Assembly: GCF_019104725.1 (NCBI RefSeq)
Contig: NZ_JAHRXF010000035.1
Location: 1-63,017 of the forward strand
From: Streptomyces corallincola
Lineage (GTDB): Bacteria; Actinomycetota; Actinomycetes; Streptomycetales; Streptomycetaceae
Direction: 5' to 3'
DNA: 63,017 nucleotides
Each line of letters begins with the position of its first letter. Position 1 is the stretch's first letter. The translations under genes and the position numbers were made by a program. The notes under the pieces are model-generated. The model was not told the origin of the DNA. It ran no database searches and worked only from the letters and a program-made list of their open reading frames with translations. Shown here in pieces: positions 33,118 to 41,022 of the stretch.

Positions 33118-33678
33118 TCAGCGCGCGCGGACCGATGCGGGCGTGAACTTCGGCTTGCCGGTGGTGCCGTCGATGCTGGTCTGGCCGTACACCCATGCCT
33201 CGACCTCGCCGGCCTTCGGCTTGTCGCTCATGGCCCCGAGGGGGCTGTAGGTCCACGTGGTCTGTCCGGCGGGGGCGATCCAGTAGGACCAGTATGCGGA
33301 GGCGGGCGGTGTGAGAACACAGGCGTCCTGAGCCGGCGTCGGGTACTGGGTCCCGCTGTTGAACGTGGAGTTGCCGATCCGGCAGATGAACGCCGGGCCG
33401 TCGTGCTGGGTGCCCGCTGTGGTGAATCCGCCGTTGTGGAGCAGGTTGTACCCGGTGGTGGGACTGGCGTCGCATCCACGCACCACCGAGCCGCCCCAGG
33501 GGCCGAAGTCAACCGCGACGATCGCGCCCTTGGTCGGGGTGCAGCTCGTGAGCGGGTCGGCGGAGGCGGGGGCGGCCGCGGTGACGGTGACGCCCGTCGC
33601 GGCGAGCGCGAGGACGGAGGCCGCGATCGACCGGGACGCGGTGCGGTGCCAGGCTTTACGTGCGGTGGACTTCGTCAT
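33118..33678 (-). CDS. Secreted single-domain protein of the B12 locus
   Basis: A 186-residue secreted protein with a clear signal peptide (cut near ASA-DP, residue ~41). The mature part is a single ~145-residue domain also found in the proteins at 36093 and 38870: GAIVAVDFGPWGG, GPAFICRIG, YPTP..C.LTPPASAYWSYW, W.YSPLGAM, EVEAWVYGQ. Four Cys are conserved among copies, suggesting two disulfides. I do not recognise a solved family; the GPAF, SYW and W.YS spacing recalls the small beta-domain (DUF4430-like) of transcobalamins. Directly under a cobalamin riboswitch. Probably a free, diffusible partner of the barrel proteins. Confidence 0.75.
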   Translation of the reverse strand: MTKSTARKAWHRTASRSIAASVLALAATGVTVTAAAPASADPLTSCTPTKGAIVAVDFGPWGGSVVRGCDASPTTGYNLLHNGGFTTAGTQHDGPAFICRIGNSTFNSGTQYPTPAQDACVLTPPASAYWSYWIAPAGQTTWTYSPLGAMSDKPKAGEVEAWVYGQTSIDGTTGKPKFTPASVRAR

Positions 33679-33784
33679 GGGAACCTTCCGGGTCGTCGGC
33701 CGTTCGGCGACGGGGCGTGGGAAGGCGGCACGGCACACTGCGGCGCGGCTGCCGGTCCACGCCGCAGTCCACGACGGCGTTTGA

Positions 33785-33892
33785 ATCGAGCCTCAGCGCA
33801 GGTGCTCCGGCTTGCCCGGCGTACCGGGCCCACGGTTGCGGGTCAGCGCCGGAGTTCGACCGGCTTCCCCTGTGATGCTGAAGTAAAAGCCC
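33785..33892 (-). promoter_or_regulatory. Cobalamin riboswitch upstream of the 33678 gene
   Basis: On the minus strand the core starts GGGGAAGCCGGTCGAACTCC and continues through GCTGACCCGCAACCGT (33870 down to 33832). A GC-rich variable stem and the B12-box-like GCCGGAGCACCTGC follow. The 39-nt core is identical to that of the plus-strand riboswitch at 35878-35916, so one is probably a copy of the other. It lies ~105 nt before the start codon and should shut the operon when B12 is abundant. Confidence 0.85.
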
Positions 33893-33894
33893 GT

Positions 33895-34012
33895 CATATG
33901 ACCACGGATGACCGGTCTCCGTCAATGTCGTGTGTGCGACCCACCAGGCTCTCTCCAGGCCGAGCCCGGTGACGACGTCGGTCGCCGTGGGCGGCAGGGA
34001 GACGACGCGCAT
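33895..34012 (-). pseudogene. 5' fragment of a BtuF-like cobalamin-binding protein
   Basis: ATG 34012 begins MRVVSLPPTATDVVTGLGLE, the characteristic start of BtuF-type corrinoid-binding proteins (usual form MRVVSLLPAATDIVxALGL). Similarity fades after ~30 residues, and the frame then runs into the riboswitch. Only the first strand-helix unit of a ~280-residue protein is left. It sits exactly between two riboswitch-controlled genes, so it is a scar of an earlier B12-uptake gene. Confidence 0.6.
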
Positions 34013-34138
34013 GCGGTGGCCACGGGCGGTGCGCGGGTGGGCGGTGCCGTGGAGGCGGGTCCGGGCACGCACCCACGGTGCGGCGGGTCCCGCCCAGAGC
34101 GCCGTACGAACGCCGAGGGCGGAACCGCGGGCGATCGG

Positions 34139-35551
34139 TCAGGCGCCCCAGCGCACGGCGATCGTGTCCCCGACGTTGATCACCTTCTGCCGGGTGGCCG
34201 CGGCGAAGGAGGAACCGTCGATGCTGACCTTCCAGGAGTTGGAGCCGCTGTTGGCCTTGCCGTTGACCGTGGTGATCGTGCCGGTGCCCGAGGCGGGCGT
34301 CACTCCGGTCACGCATCCCGAGGGCGTGGCCGTGCCGGTCGCCGCGTCGAGAACGGCGCCGAGCGTCGTCGTGCCGGCGGTCGGGGTCAGGGAGACCGAG
34401 CACACCTTGAGGCCGCCCGCACCGTCATCGACGGTCAGCGCGAGCTTGGTGGCCGTGCCTGCGGTGAAGGTGCTCTGGGCGACCCACTGGGGCGCGCCCG
34501 ACGTCACCGGTGCGGGCGGCGTGGCGGTGAACCCGCCACCGGCCACAGCCCGCAGCGCGTCCGTCGAGGCGTATGCCGAGGGGCTGGTGTTACTCGGGAG
34601 GTACTTGAAGCCGCCGCCCGGATTGAACTGCTGGGCGATCAGGAAGTCCACCGGCGTCCTGCCCATCGACGTGAGGAAGTCGCCGGTCTGTGCGTTGATG
34701 CCACAGGCGTTGAGGCCGGAGACGGCCCAGCCGTTGGAGTCGGTGTTGACCCCGAACATGGAGTTGAAGGCGCCGCTGCTCGCGACCAGCTTGCCCTTGA
34801 GGAACGCCTTGGCCTGCACGATGTCCGTGTCCGTGGCGGGGACACCCGAGACGCACAGTGCCGCCATCGCCGCGCCGGTCATGTCGATGTCGCTCGCCGC
34901 CGCGAGGTCGCTCGCGCTGCCCTCGGCCTTGGTGAAGGTCCAGCCGCCGTCGTTGTGCTGGTTTGCGCGGATGCGGGCCACGACCGCGTCCCGCAGCGCC
35001 TGGGGAATGCGCTGCCCGCCTCCTTGCGTCTTGGCGCCGTTGAGGGCCAGGGCGGCGAAGACGGTCCCGTTGAAGTTCCCGGACGGACCGAAGTAGCCGG
35101 CCTCCGAGGTCTGCCAGTAGCCGTACATGTCGGCGACGAGATTCCGGGAGGCGGAGACCCGTGCCGGGTCGATGCCCGCCGCGTAGCCGTTCAGAGTGGC
35201 GCGCTCGTAGTCGGTCACCACGGGGGTCGAGGACGGCCAGGTCGATGTCGCCAGGAGGTTGCGGTAGACGGTTCTCGCGTTCTTGCTCGTGTCACCGCCC
35301 GGCGTCACGTCCACGGCCGCGGTTCCGGCTGCCGCGAGGGCGCTGAACGCCCATTCGTTGGACAGACCGGCTCCGGCGTACGAACCGTCGGCCTCCTGAA
35401 GGGACTTGAGATAGGCCACACCGTTCGTCTTCGACGTGGCGATCTGAGCGGGGGTCGATGTCGCGGCTGCCGGCAGTGTGGTGAGGGCGAAGGCGCCGAC
35501 AGCGGAGGCCGCCATGACTGCGGAACGACGGAGTTTCACGGTACGGGACAT
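34139..35551 (-). CDS. Secreted transcobalamin-like protein (barrel plus C-terminal beta domain)
   Basis: A 470-residue protein with a signal peptide (cut near AAA-TS, ~31). An alpha/alpha barrel of prenyltransferase-type repeats (~40-330: GVAYLKSLQEADGSY, NQHNDGGWTF, SDIDMTGAAMAAL, TDSNGWAVSGLNACG, FNPGGGFKYL) precedes a C-terminal domain (~345-470) with VNGKANSGSNSWKVSIDG and INVGDTIAVRW, the DUF4430/transcobalamin C-terminal pattern. This two-domain order is that of animal transcobalamin, where B12 sits between the domains. No wall anchor is present, so it is probably released. Its own cobalamin riboswitch lies upstream. Confidence 0.85.
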   Translation of the reverse strand: MSRTVKLRRSAVMAASAVGAFALTTLPAAATSTPAQIATSKTNGVAYLKSLQEADGSYAGAGLSNEWAFSALAAAGTAAVDVTPGGDTSKNARTVYRNLLATSTWPSSTPVVTDYERATLNGYAAGIDPARVSASRNLVADMYGYWQTSEAGYFGPSGNFNGTVFAALALNGAKTQGGGQRIPQALRDAVVARIRANQHNDGGWTFTKAEGSASDLAAASDIDMTGAAMAALCVSGVPATDTDIVQAKAFLKGKLVASSGAFNSMFGVNTDSNGWAVSGLNACGINAQTGDFLTSMGRTPVDFLIAQQFNPGGGFKYLPSNTSPSAYASTDALRAVAGGGFTATPPAPVTSGAPQWVAQSTFTAGTATKLALTVDDGAGGLKVCSVSLTPTAGTTTLGAVLDAATGTATPSGCVTGVTPASGTGTITTVNGKANSGSNSWKVSIDGSSFAAATRQKVINVGDTIAVRWGA

Positions 35552-35624
35552 GGCCTGCTCCTGAGATGAGGGACGCCGGCCGAACCGCGACCGAGCCCTG
35601 GGGCGGCGGCGGGTCGAGGCCGCC

Positions 35625-35760
35625 GTCCAAACGCGTGGAAGGCTTCCAGGGGTTGCTCACCGCACGGGTCCTCGGGCTCGGGACAGCCTTTCGCCGTCCC
35701 ACACCGTTGCGCGTCAGCCCCGGATTCACACCGGGTTCCCCCATGTGGCAGCGCAGGACG
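35625..35760 (-). promoter_or_regulatory. Cobalamin riboswitch upstream of the 35551 gene
   Basis: On the minus strand GGGGGAACCCGGTGTGAATC and GGGGCTGACGCGCAACGGT give the core (35742-35703). A variable stem (GGGACGG..) and a B12-box-like GAGCCCGAGGACCCGTGCGG follow. A GGCGGCC/GGCCGCC-type hairpin at ~35605-35630 could be the expression platform. It is the most divergent of the three in sequence. Confidence 0.85.
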
Positions 35761-35849
35761 CTACCGGACCGGTCCGTCACCCGCCAGACAGCCACAGCCA
35801 GCGGTACAGCCGCCCCTCCCGCCTTGACGCCTCCTTCAACTGCGTGTTC

Positions 35850-35965
35850 AATCCCGGCTGATAAGCACACAACTCCAGGGGAAGCCGGTCGAACTCCGGC
35901 GCTGACCCGCAACCGTAGGCCCGGCGCGAGCCGGGCGAGCCGGAACACCTGGAGCCTGATGTTCA
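35850..35965 (+). promoter_or_regulatory. Cobalamin riboswitch upstream of the 36093 operon
   Basis: The plus-strand core starts GGGGAAGCCGGTCGAACTCC and continues GCTGACCCGCAACCGT (35878-35916). The stem GGCCCGGCGCGAGCCGGGC and the B12-box-like GAGCCGGAACACCTGGAGCC follow. It heads the operon of two surface proteins and the ECF transporter. Its divergent partner at 35625-35760 lets one B12 signal control both directions. Confidence 0.88.
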
Positions 35966-36092
35966 GCGACAGACGCCGTCGAGGACTACGGCGTGGTTCG
36001 ATCGGCTCGCACCGGGCGGTGATTCCGCATGCGGTGTGAGCCCACGACCACGCCCTGGCCTCCCTCGGCACACGACAGAGGGGCCGGGGGCC

Positions 36093-38873
36093 GTGGTGGG
36101 GACCGACAAGCGCAGAAGGCGACGCTCGGGCAGCAGACGCGTACCCGTGTGGTCCGCGGCTGCGGCACTGCTCGCGGCCTCGGTCCCGACCTTCCTCGCC
36201 GTGTCCCCCGCCGCCGCGGACCCTGTCGGAGACTGCACGGCCACGAAGGGCGCCCTGGTCGCCGTCGATTTCGGCCCGTTCGGCGGACCGGTGGAGCGCG
36301 GCTGCGACACCAGCCCGACGACCGGCTACGAGCTCCTGCACGAGGGCGGTTTCGCAACGACGGGGACCGAGCACGACGGCCCGGCCTTCATCTGCCGTAT
36401 CGGCAGTGCCGCGTTCGACTCCGGCAGGCAGTACCCGACGCCCGACAAGGAGTCCTGCGTCCTGACACCGCAGGCAACCGCTTACTGGTCCTACTGGACA
36501 GCGGCTCCCGGCCAGGACGACTGGACGTACAGCCAGTACGGCGCGATGGACCGCAAGCTCAAGGACGGTGACGTCGATGCCTGGGTGTACGGCGGAACCG
36601 ACATCGGCGGCAGTACCGGTCAGCCCACGTTCAGCCCGGACGACGTACGTGGCGGCGGTACGCCCCCTGATCCGGGCGGCACGCCCACCGGAGCCCCCGG
36701 CGCCATCGATCTGCGGGCGGCAGCCGCCTGGCTGAAGGGCAGCCTCACCGACGGCGACCACATCGTGGACGACGGCACGGACACCCCGAACCACCTCCTC
36801 ACCACGGAGACGGCGTACGCGCTGGCCGCGGCCGATGGAAAGGGCCCGGCCGTCGGCCGGATCACGGAATTCCTGGCCGACCACACCGACGACTACGCCT
36901 ACCCGGCGGGCAAGGACGAAGCCCCCGACGCCACCGCGGCCGCCCGACTCGCCCTCCTCGCCGAGATCACCGGACGGGACCCGGCCGCCTTCGGGGGCCA
37001 CGACCTGATCGCCGATCTCCGGAAGAACGTGTGCGCCGCCGGCCCCGAATCCGGTGAGGCGACCCCCGGCTGCACCGCCGCGGGCGACTTCCGCAACGCG
37101 ACGTACGCCGACGGCCAGGCCATGTCCGTACTGGCCCTGCTGCGCGCCGGTGTGACGCCGCCCGCCTCCACCGTCACGCGCCTCACCCAGCTCCAGTGCA
37201 AGGACGGTGGCATCACCGGCATCCTCATCCGCTCCGGCGAGTACTGCGACGGTGACGCGGCCACCACCGGGCTGGTGGCGCTGGTCCTGCGGAAGGCCGG
37301 CGGCCACGACGACGAAGTGGCCGCAGCACGGGCGTATCTGAAGAAGTCCCAGCGCGAGGACGGTTCGTTCCCCGGCTACACCGGCGCCACCACCGGCGGT
37401 GTCGCCTCGACCGCGTACGCCGCCCAGGCCCTGCGTGCTCTCGGGGACACCGCCCTGGCCGACGCGGCCACCGGCTGGCTGGCGCGTCAGCAACTCGACG
37501 GCGGCGGCTTCGGGTTCGAGGAAGGCGCCACCGACCCGTCCCTCTACCCCACCCCTCCGGCCGTGCTCGCCGGAGCGGGCACCAGCCTGGTCTCGCTCAC
37601 CGCGAAGACCGACGACCCCGGCGAACCTCCGGTCACCGAGCCCCCGACGACCGGGCCGCCCACCGGGCCCGGCGTCCCGCCGGGCGACGGGCCGGACCTC
37701 AAGAAGGGCGTCGCCTACCTCACCGGTGCCGACCGGCTCCGCCAGGGCCACTACTACACCGACGGAACGGGCTCCTCCCGCGCCGACTTCGGGCTGACCA
37801 TCGACGGTGCCTACGCGCTCGCCGCCACCGGCCTGGACAACGCCAGGTTGCGGGGCGTCATCGACTTCCTCGACCGCGGAGGCAAGGACGGCGAGGGCCG
37901 CACCGTCCAGGACTGGACCGGCAGCGGCACCGCCTACGCGGCGGGCGGCTCCATCGGGAAGACCGCGCTGCTCGCCGAGGCGGTCGGACGCGACCCACAC
38001 GACTTCGCCGGCCAGGACCTCATCGACGCGCTGAAGAAGGCCGTCTGCGCGAAGCCCAGCACCGCACCCGACCGTTCCTGCCCCGCCAAGGGCGCCTACA
38101 CCTACGCCCCTTCGGTCTTCTCCCAGTCCCTGGCCGTGATGGCACAGCTCCGCGCGGGCGAGACGGCGGCGGCGAGGGAGCCGGTCGCGTACCTGGAGAG
38201 CCTCCAGCAGGACAGCGGCGCATGGCCGAGCCTCGTCCCCGCCACGGGTGACTCCGACGTGGACTCCACCGCCATCGCCGCGATGGCACTCGACCTGGTG
38301 GGCACGGACACGGCGGACAAGGCCGTGGACAAGGCACTCGGCTGGATCGCCTCCCGGCAACTGGCGGACGGCGGTTTCCCCGGCGCCGCCGGTGACTCGG
38401 TGAACTCGGCCGCACTCGCGGTGCAGGGCCTGTCCCTGCACGCCGGGTCCTACCGGGCCGAGATCGCGAAGGCGCTGAAGTTCCTCGCCGGGCAGCAGAA
38501 CGGCGACGGCGGCTTCAACGTGGCGAAGGGCGGACAGCGCGGCTCCGACCTGCGGGCCTCCACGCAGGCGGTGGGTGGCGCGACCGGAATCTCCTTCGGT
38601 GTGCTGGAGCGCGATCTCAGCGGCACGTCCGCCCAGCCGAGTCCTGGTCCGAGTCCGAGTCCGAGCAGCAGCCTTCCGGAGATCATCACGGCCGGGGGGA
38701 CGGGAGGGTCCGGCGGCGTCACGGACGGTACCGGGGGAACCGGGGACGGCGTGCTCGCCTCGACCGGTGCCCAGGCGGGCGCTCTCGCCGGGGTCGCCCT
38801 GCTCCTCGTCCTCGCCGGTTGGCGCACGGTCGTCGCCCCGCGCCGTCGCGCCGGTTCCGGAGGCCGTTCATGA
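36093..38873 (+). CDS. Sortase-anchored double-barrel transcobalamin-like surface protein
   Basis: A 926-residue surface protein. A signal peptide with a basic start (KRRRRRSGSRR) ends near AAA-DP. Residues ~45-190 repeat the small domain of the 33118 protein (GALVAVDFGPFGG, GPAFICRIG, AYWSYW, WVYGG). Then come two alpha/alpha-barrel domains (~205-500 and ~545-830), joined by a PPTTGPPTGPG linker. The second is very close to the 31558 protein (DFGLTIDGAYALAATG, GGFPGAAGDSVNSAALAVQG). The end is LASTG, a TM helix and RRRAGSGGRS, a class E sortase signal. Start GTG 36093 is chosen for the GAGGGG 9 nt upstream; GTG 36036 is an alternative. Likely a wall-bound B12 receiver. Confidence 0.85.
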   Translation: MVGTDKRRRRRSGSRRVPVWSAAAALLAASVPTFLAVSPAAADPVGDCTATKGALVAVDFGPFGGPVERGCDTSPTTGYELLHEGGFATTGTEHDGPAFICRIGSAAFDSGRQYPTPDKESCVLTPQATAYWSYWTAAPGQDDWTYSQYGAMDRKLKDGDVDAWVYGGTDIGGSTGQPTFSPDDVRGGGTPPDPGGTPTGAPGAIDLRAAAAWLKGSLTDGDHIVDDGTDTPNHLLTTETAYALAAADGKGPAVGRITEFLADHTDDYAYPAGKDEAPDATAAARLALLAEITGRDPAAFGGHDLIADLRKNVCAAGPESGEATPGCTAAGDFRNATYADGQAMSVLALLRAGVTPPASTVTRLTQLQCKDGGITGILIRSGEYCDGDAATTGLVALVLRKAGGHDDEVAAARAYLKKSQREDGSFPGYTGATTGGVASTAYAAQALRALGDTALADAATGWLARQQLDGGGFGFEEGATDPSLYPTPPAVLAGAGTSLVSLTAKTDDPGEPPVTEPPTTGPPTGPGVPPGDGPDLKKGVAYLTGADRLRQGHYYTDGTGSSRADFGLTIDGAYALAATGLDNARLRGVIDFLDRGGKDGEGRTVQDWTGSGTAYAAGGSIGKTALLAEAVGRDPHDFAGQDLIDALKKAVCAKPSTAPDRSCPAKGAYTYAPSVFSQSLAVMAQLRAGETAAAREPVAYLESLQQDSGAWPSLVPATGDSDVDSTAIAAMALDLVGTDTADKAVDKALGWIASRQLADGGFPGAAGDSVNSAALAVQGLSLHAGSYRAEIAKALKFLAGQQNGDGGFNVAKGGQRGSDLRASTQAVGGATGISFGVLERDLSGTSAQPSPGPSPSPSSSLPEIITAGGTGGSGGVTDGTGGTGDGVLASTGAQAGALAGVALLLVLAGWRTVVAPRRRAGSGGRS

Positions 38874-39829
38874 TCCCCTCGTCCGTCACCCGCGCGACCG
38901 TCCGCGTGACGGCCGCTCTCGGCATGGCCGTCGCCGCCCTCGGCGCGACCGGCGCACCGGCCGTGGCGGCTCCGCAGCCGATGGGGCGTTGCACCACCTC
39001 CTCCGGTGCCGTGCTGGCCGTTGACTTCAGCCACTGGGGCGGGCCGGTCCTGCGGTCCTGCGGCACGACGCCGGCCACCGGGTACGAACTGCTCAATCAG
39101 GGCGGCTGGCGCACCACCGGCACCGGCCACGACGGCCCTGCCTTCATCTGCCGTATCGGATACGGCGGTTACCAGGGCGGCAGGCAGTACCCGACGGCCG
39201 GCGAGGACGACTGCGTCCTGACACCGCCCGCGTCGGCGTACTGGTCGTACTGGCACGCCGACCCCGGAGCCCATGACTGGGAGTACAGCCAGCTCGGCGC
39301 CATGCTGTACAAGCCCAAGCCGGGCAGTGTCGATCTGTGGATCTTCGGCGGCACCGACATCAAGGGCACCGAAGGGCGCCCGAGGATCACCCCGGACCAG
39401 CTGCGTGCCCACAACACCCGGCCGCAGGGAGACGCGGGGAGACCCGCCTCCACCGCGAAGGCACCCTCTCTGCCGCCGGACATCGACACCGGCCCCGCGC
39501 CCGGGGGACAGCCGAAATCCGATCCCGAGAAGACCGGCAGGAAGCCCACGCGCGAGCCGGAGAAGCGGACGGCGCGGCCCGGCAAGAGCGCCTCGCCCCA
39601 GCAGAGCACCTCGCCGAGTCACAGCACGAGCCCGTCTCCGAGCGCGTCGGACACGGCCGCACCCGCCACGACACCGGGCACGAGCCCTCGCGTGGTGGAC
39701 GCCGCGCCCGCGTCCGACACGGCACACGACTCCGGTTCGCTGCGCCCGGTGGCTGCGGGTGCCTCCCTCATCGCGGTCGTGGGCGGAGCAGCGGTGTACG
39801 TCGCGCGCCGACGACGCCGCTCCGAGTGA
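38870..39829 (+). CDS. Membrane-anchored small-domain protein of the B12 locus (SCO2322-like)
   Basis: A 319-residue protein overlapping the upstream stop (ATGA). Signal peptide to ~34; residues ~38-180 are the third copy of the small domain (GAVLAVDFSHWGG, GPAFICRIGYGG, ASAYWSYW, WEYSQLGAM, LWIFGG). A disordered Pro/Ser/Thr stalk (~185-280), one TM helix (~288-308) and an RRRRR tail follow, without an LAxTG signal, so it stays in the membrane. From memory it resembles the family named for S. coelicolor SCO2322, found beside ECF transporters. It sits directly before the T component, a good position for handing ligand to the transporter. Confidence 0.75.
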   Translation: MIPSSVTRATVRVTAALGMAVAALGATGAPAVAAPQPMGRCTTSSGAVLAVDFSHWGGPVLRSCGTTPATGYELLNQGGWRTTGTGHDGPAFICRIGYGGYQGGRQYPTAGEDDCVLTPPASAYWSYWHADPGAHDWEYSQLGAMLYKPKPGSVDLWIFGGTDIKGTEGRPRITPDQLRAHNTRPQGDAGRPASTAKAPSLPPDIDTGPAPGGQPKSDPEKTGRKPTREPEKRTARPGKSASPQQSTSPSHSTSPSPSASDTAAPATTPGTSPRVVDAAPASDTAHDSGSLRPVAAGASLIAVVGGAAVYVARRRRRSE

Positions 39830-41022
39830 CCGCCGTGAGGCGGGCCGCCGTCGAAGCCACCCCGTCTCCGTCCCGGCAAGCGCCGGACGGAGACGGCCGC
39901 CGCCTGCCCCGGGCCCTGCACCCGCTCGCCTGGTGGATCTGGGCGCTCGCCCTGGCCACCGCCGTCAGCCGCACCGCCAACCCGTTGCTGCTGTTCCTCG
40001 TGCTGGCGGTGCTCGGCTACGTCGTCACGGCCCGCCGCACCGAGGCACCTTGGGCACGCGGTTTCCAGTACTACCTCTACATGGCGCTCACGGTGGTCAC
40101 GATCCGCGTGGTGTTCCGGGCCGTGTTCGCGACCGGCATCACCCCCCGCGACCACTTCCTCTTCTCCCTGCCGCACATCCCCACCCCGGACTGGTACGCG
40201 GGTATCCGGATCGGCGGGCCCGTGTCGCTGGAGGCGATTCTGTCCGCCGCGACCGACGGACTGCGACTCGCCTGCATGCTGTGCTGCATCGGCGCCGCGA
40301 ACACCCTGGCCAATCCCAAGCGGGCCCTGCGAGTACTGCCGGGCGCCCTGTACGAACTCGGGGTCGCCGTGACGGTCGCCATCAGCGTGGCACCCCAACT
40401 CGTGCAGAGCGTGCAGCGCGTGTCCCGTGCCCGCAGGCTGCGGGCCGGCCGGAACAGGGGGTTCGCGGCACTGCGCGGCATCGTCGTGCCGGTTCTGGAG
40501 GACGCGCTCGAACGTTCCCTGCGGCTGGCCGCCGCGATGGACTCGCGTGGCTACGGCCGGGCGGGTACCGCCACGCGCCGTTCACGCCGGCTCACCGGAG
40601 CACTGATGCTGCTCGGCATGTGCGGCCTGTGTGCCGGTGCCTACGGGCTACTCGACGCGACCGCTCCCCGGGTCCTCGGTCTGCCCGCCATGACGGCGGG
40701 GGCCGTGCTCTGCGTCACGGGTCTGCGCGTCGGTGGCCGCAGGGTCACCCGCACCACGTACCGCCCGGACCCGTGGAAGCTGCCCGAATGGGCGGTCGCG
40801 GGCAGCGGCGTGCTCTCCGCCGTGCTGCTGTTCACCGGCCTCGGCTACGACGCGGCCGAACTCAACCCCTCCATCTACCCGTTGACCTGGCCGAGCCTGC
40901 CGCTGGTGCCGACCGCCGCGATCCTGCTCGCGGGAGCGGCGGGATTCCTCTCCCCACCGCCCACGGCGCCCACCGCCCCACGCCCCGCACAGCGGCGCAC
41001 CCAGAAAGCCGACGTCACGTGA
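39826..41022 (+). CDS. ECF transporter T component (CbiQ/EcfT family)
   Basis: A 398-residue membrane protein starting at GTG 39826 inside the previous stop. Six to eight TM segments. The cytoplasmic coupling helices carry the two short Ala-Arg-Gly-type motifs of EcfT: SRARRLRAG (~198-206) and MDSRGYGR (~235-242). It links the two ATPase domains of the next protein to the S component. Members of this family energise uptake of vitamins or Ni/Co. Overlaps downstream by 4 bp. Confidence 0.88.
   Translation: MTAVRRAAVEATPSPSRQAPDGDGRRLPRALHPLAWWIWALALATAVSRTANPLLLFLVLAVLGYVVTARRTEAPWARGFQYYLYMALTVVTIRVVFRAVFATGITPRDHFLFSLPHIPTPDWYAGIRIGGPVSLEAILSAATDGLRLACMLCCIGAANTLANPKRALRVLPGALYELGVAVTVAISVAPQLVQSVQRVSRARRLRAGRNRGFAALRGIVVPVLEDALERSLRLAAAMDSRGYGRAGTATRRSRRLTGALMLLGMCGLCAGAYGLLDATAPRVLGLPAMTAGAVLCVTGLRVGGRRVTRTTYRPDPWKLPEWAVAGSGVLSAVLLFTGLGYDAAELNPSIYPLTWPSLPLVPTAAILLAGAAGFLSPPPTAPTAPRPAQRRTQKADVT

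Noticed and set aside
35292..38441. 1049-codon minus-strand open frame
   Set aside because: It runs antisense across the riboswitch region and the double-barrel gene, is low in recognisable motifs and rich in V/G/R. It is the high-GC shadow of the real plus-strand gene.
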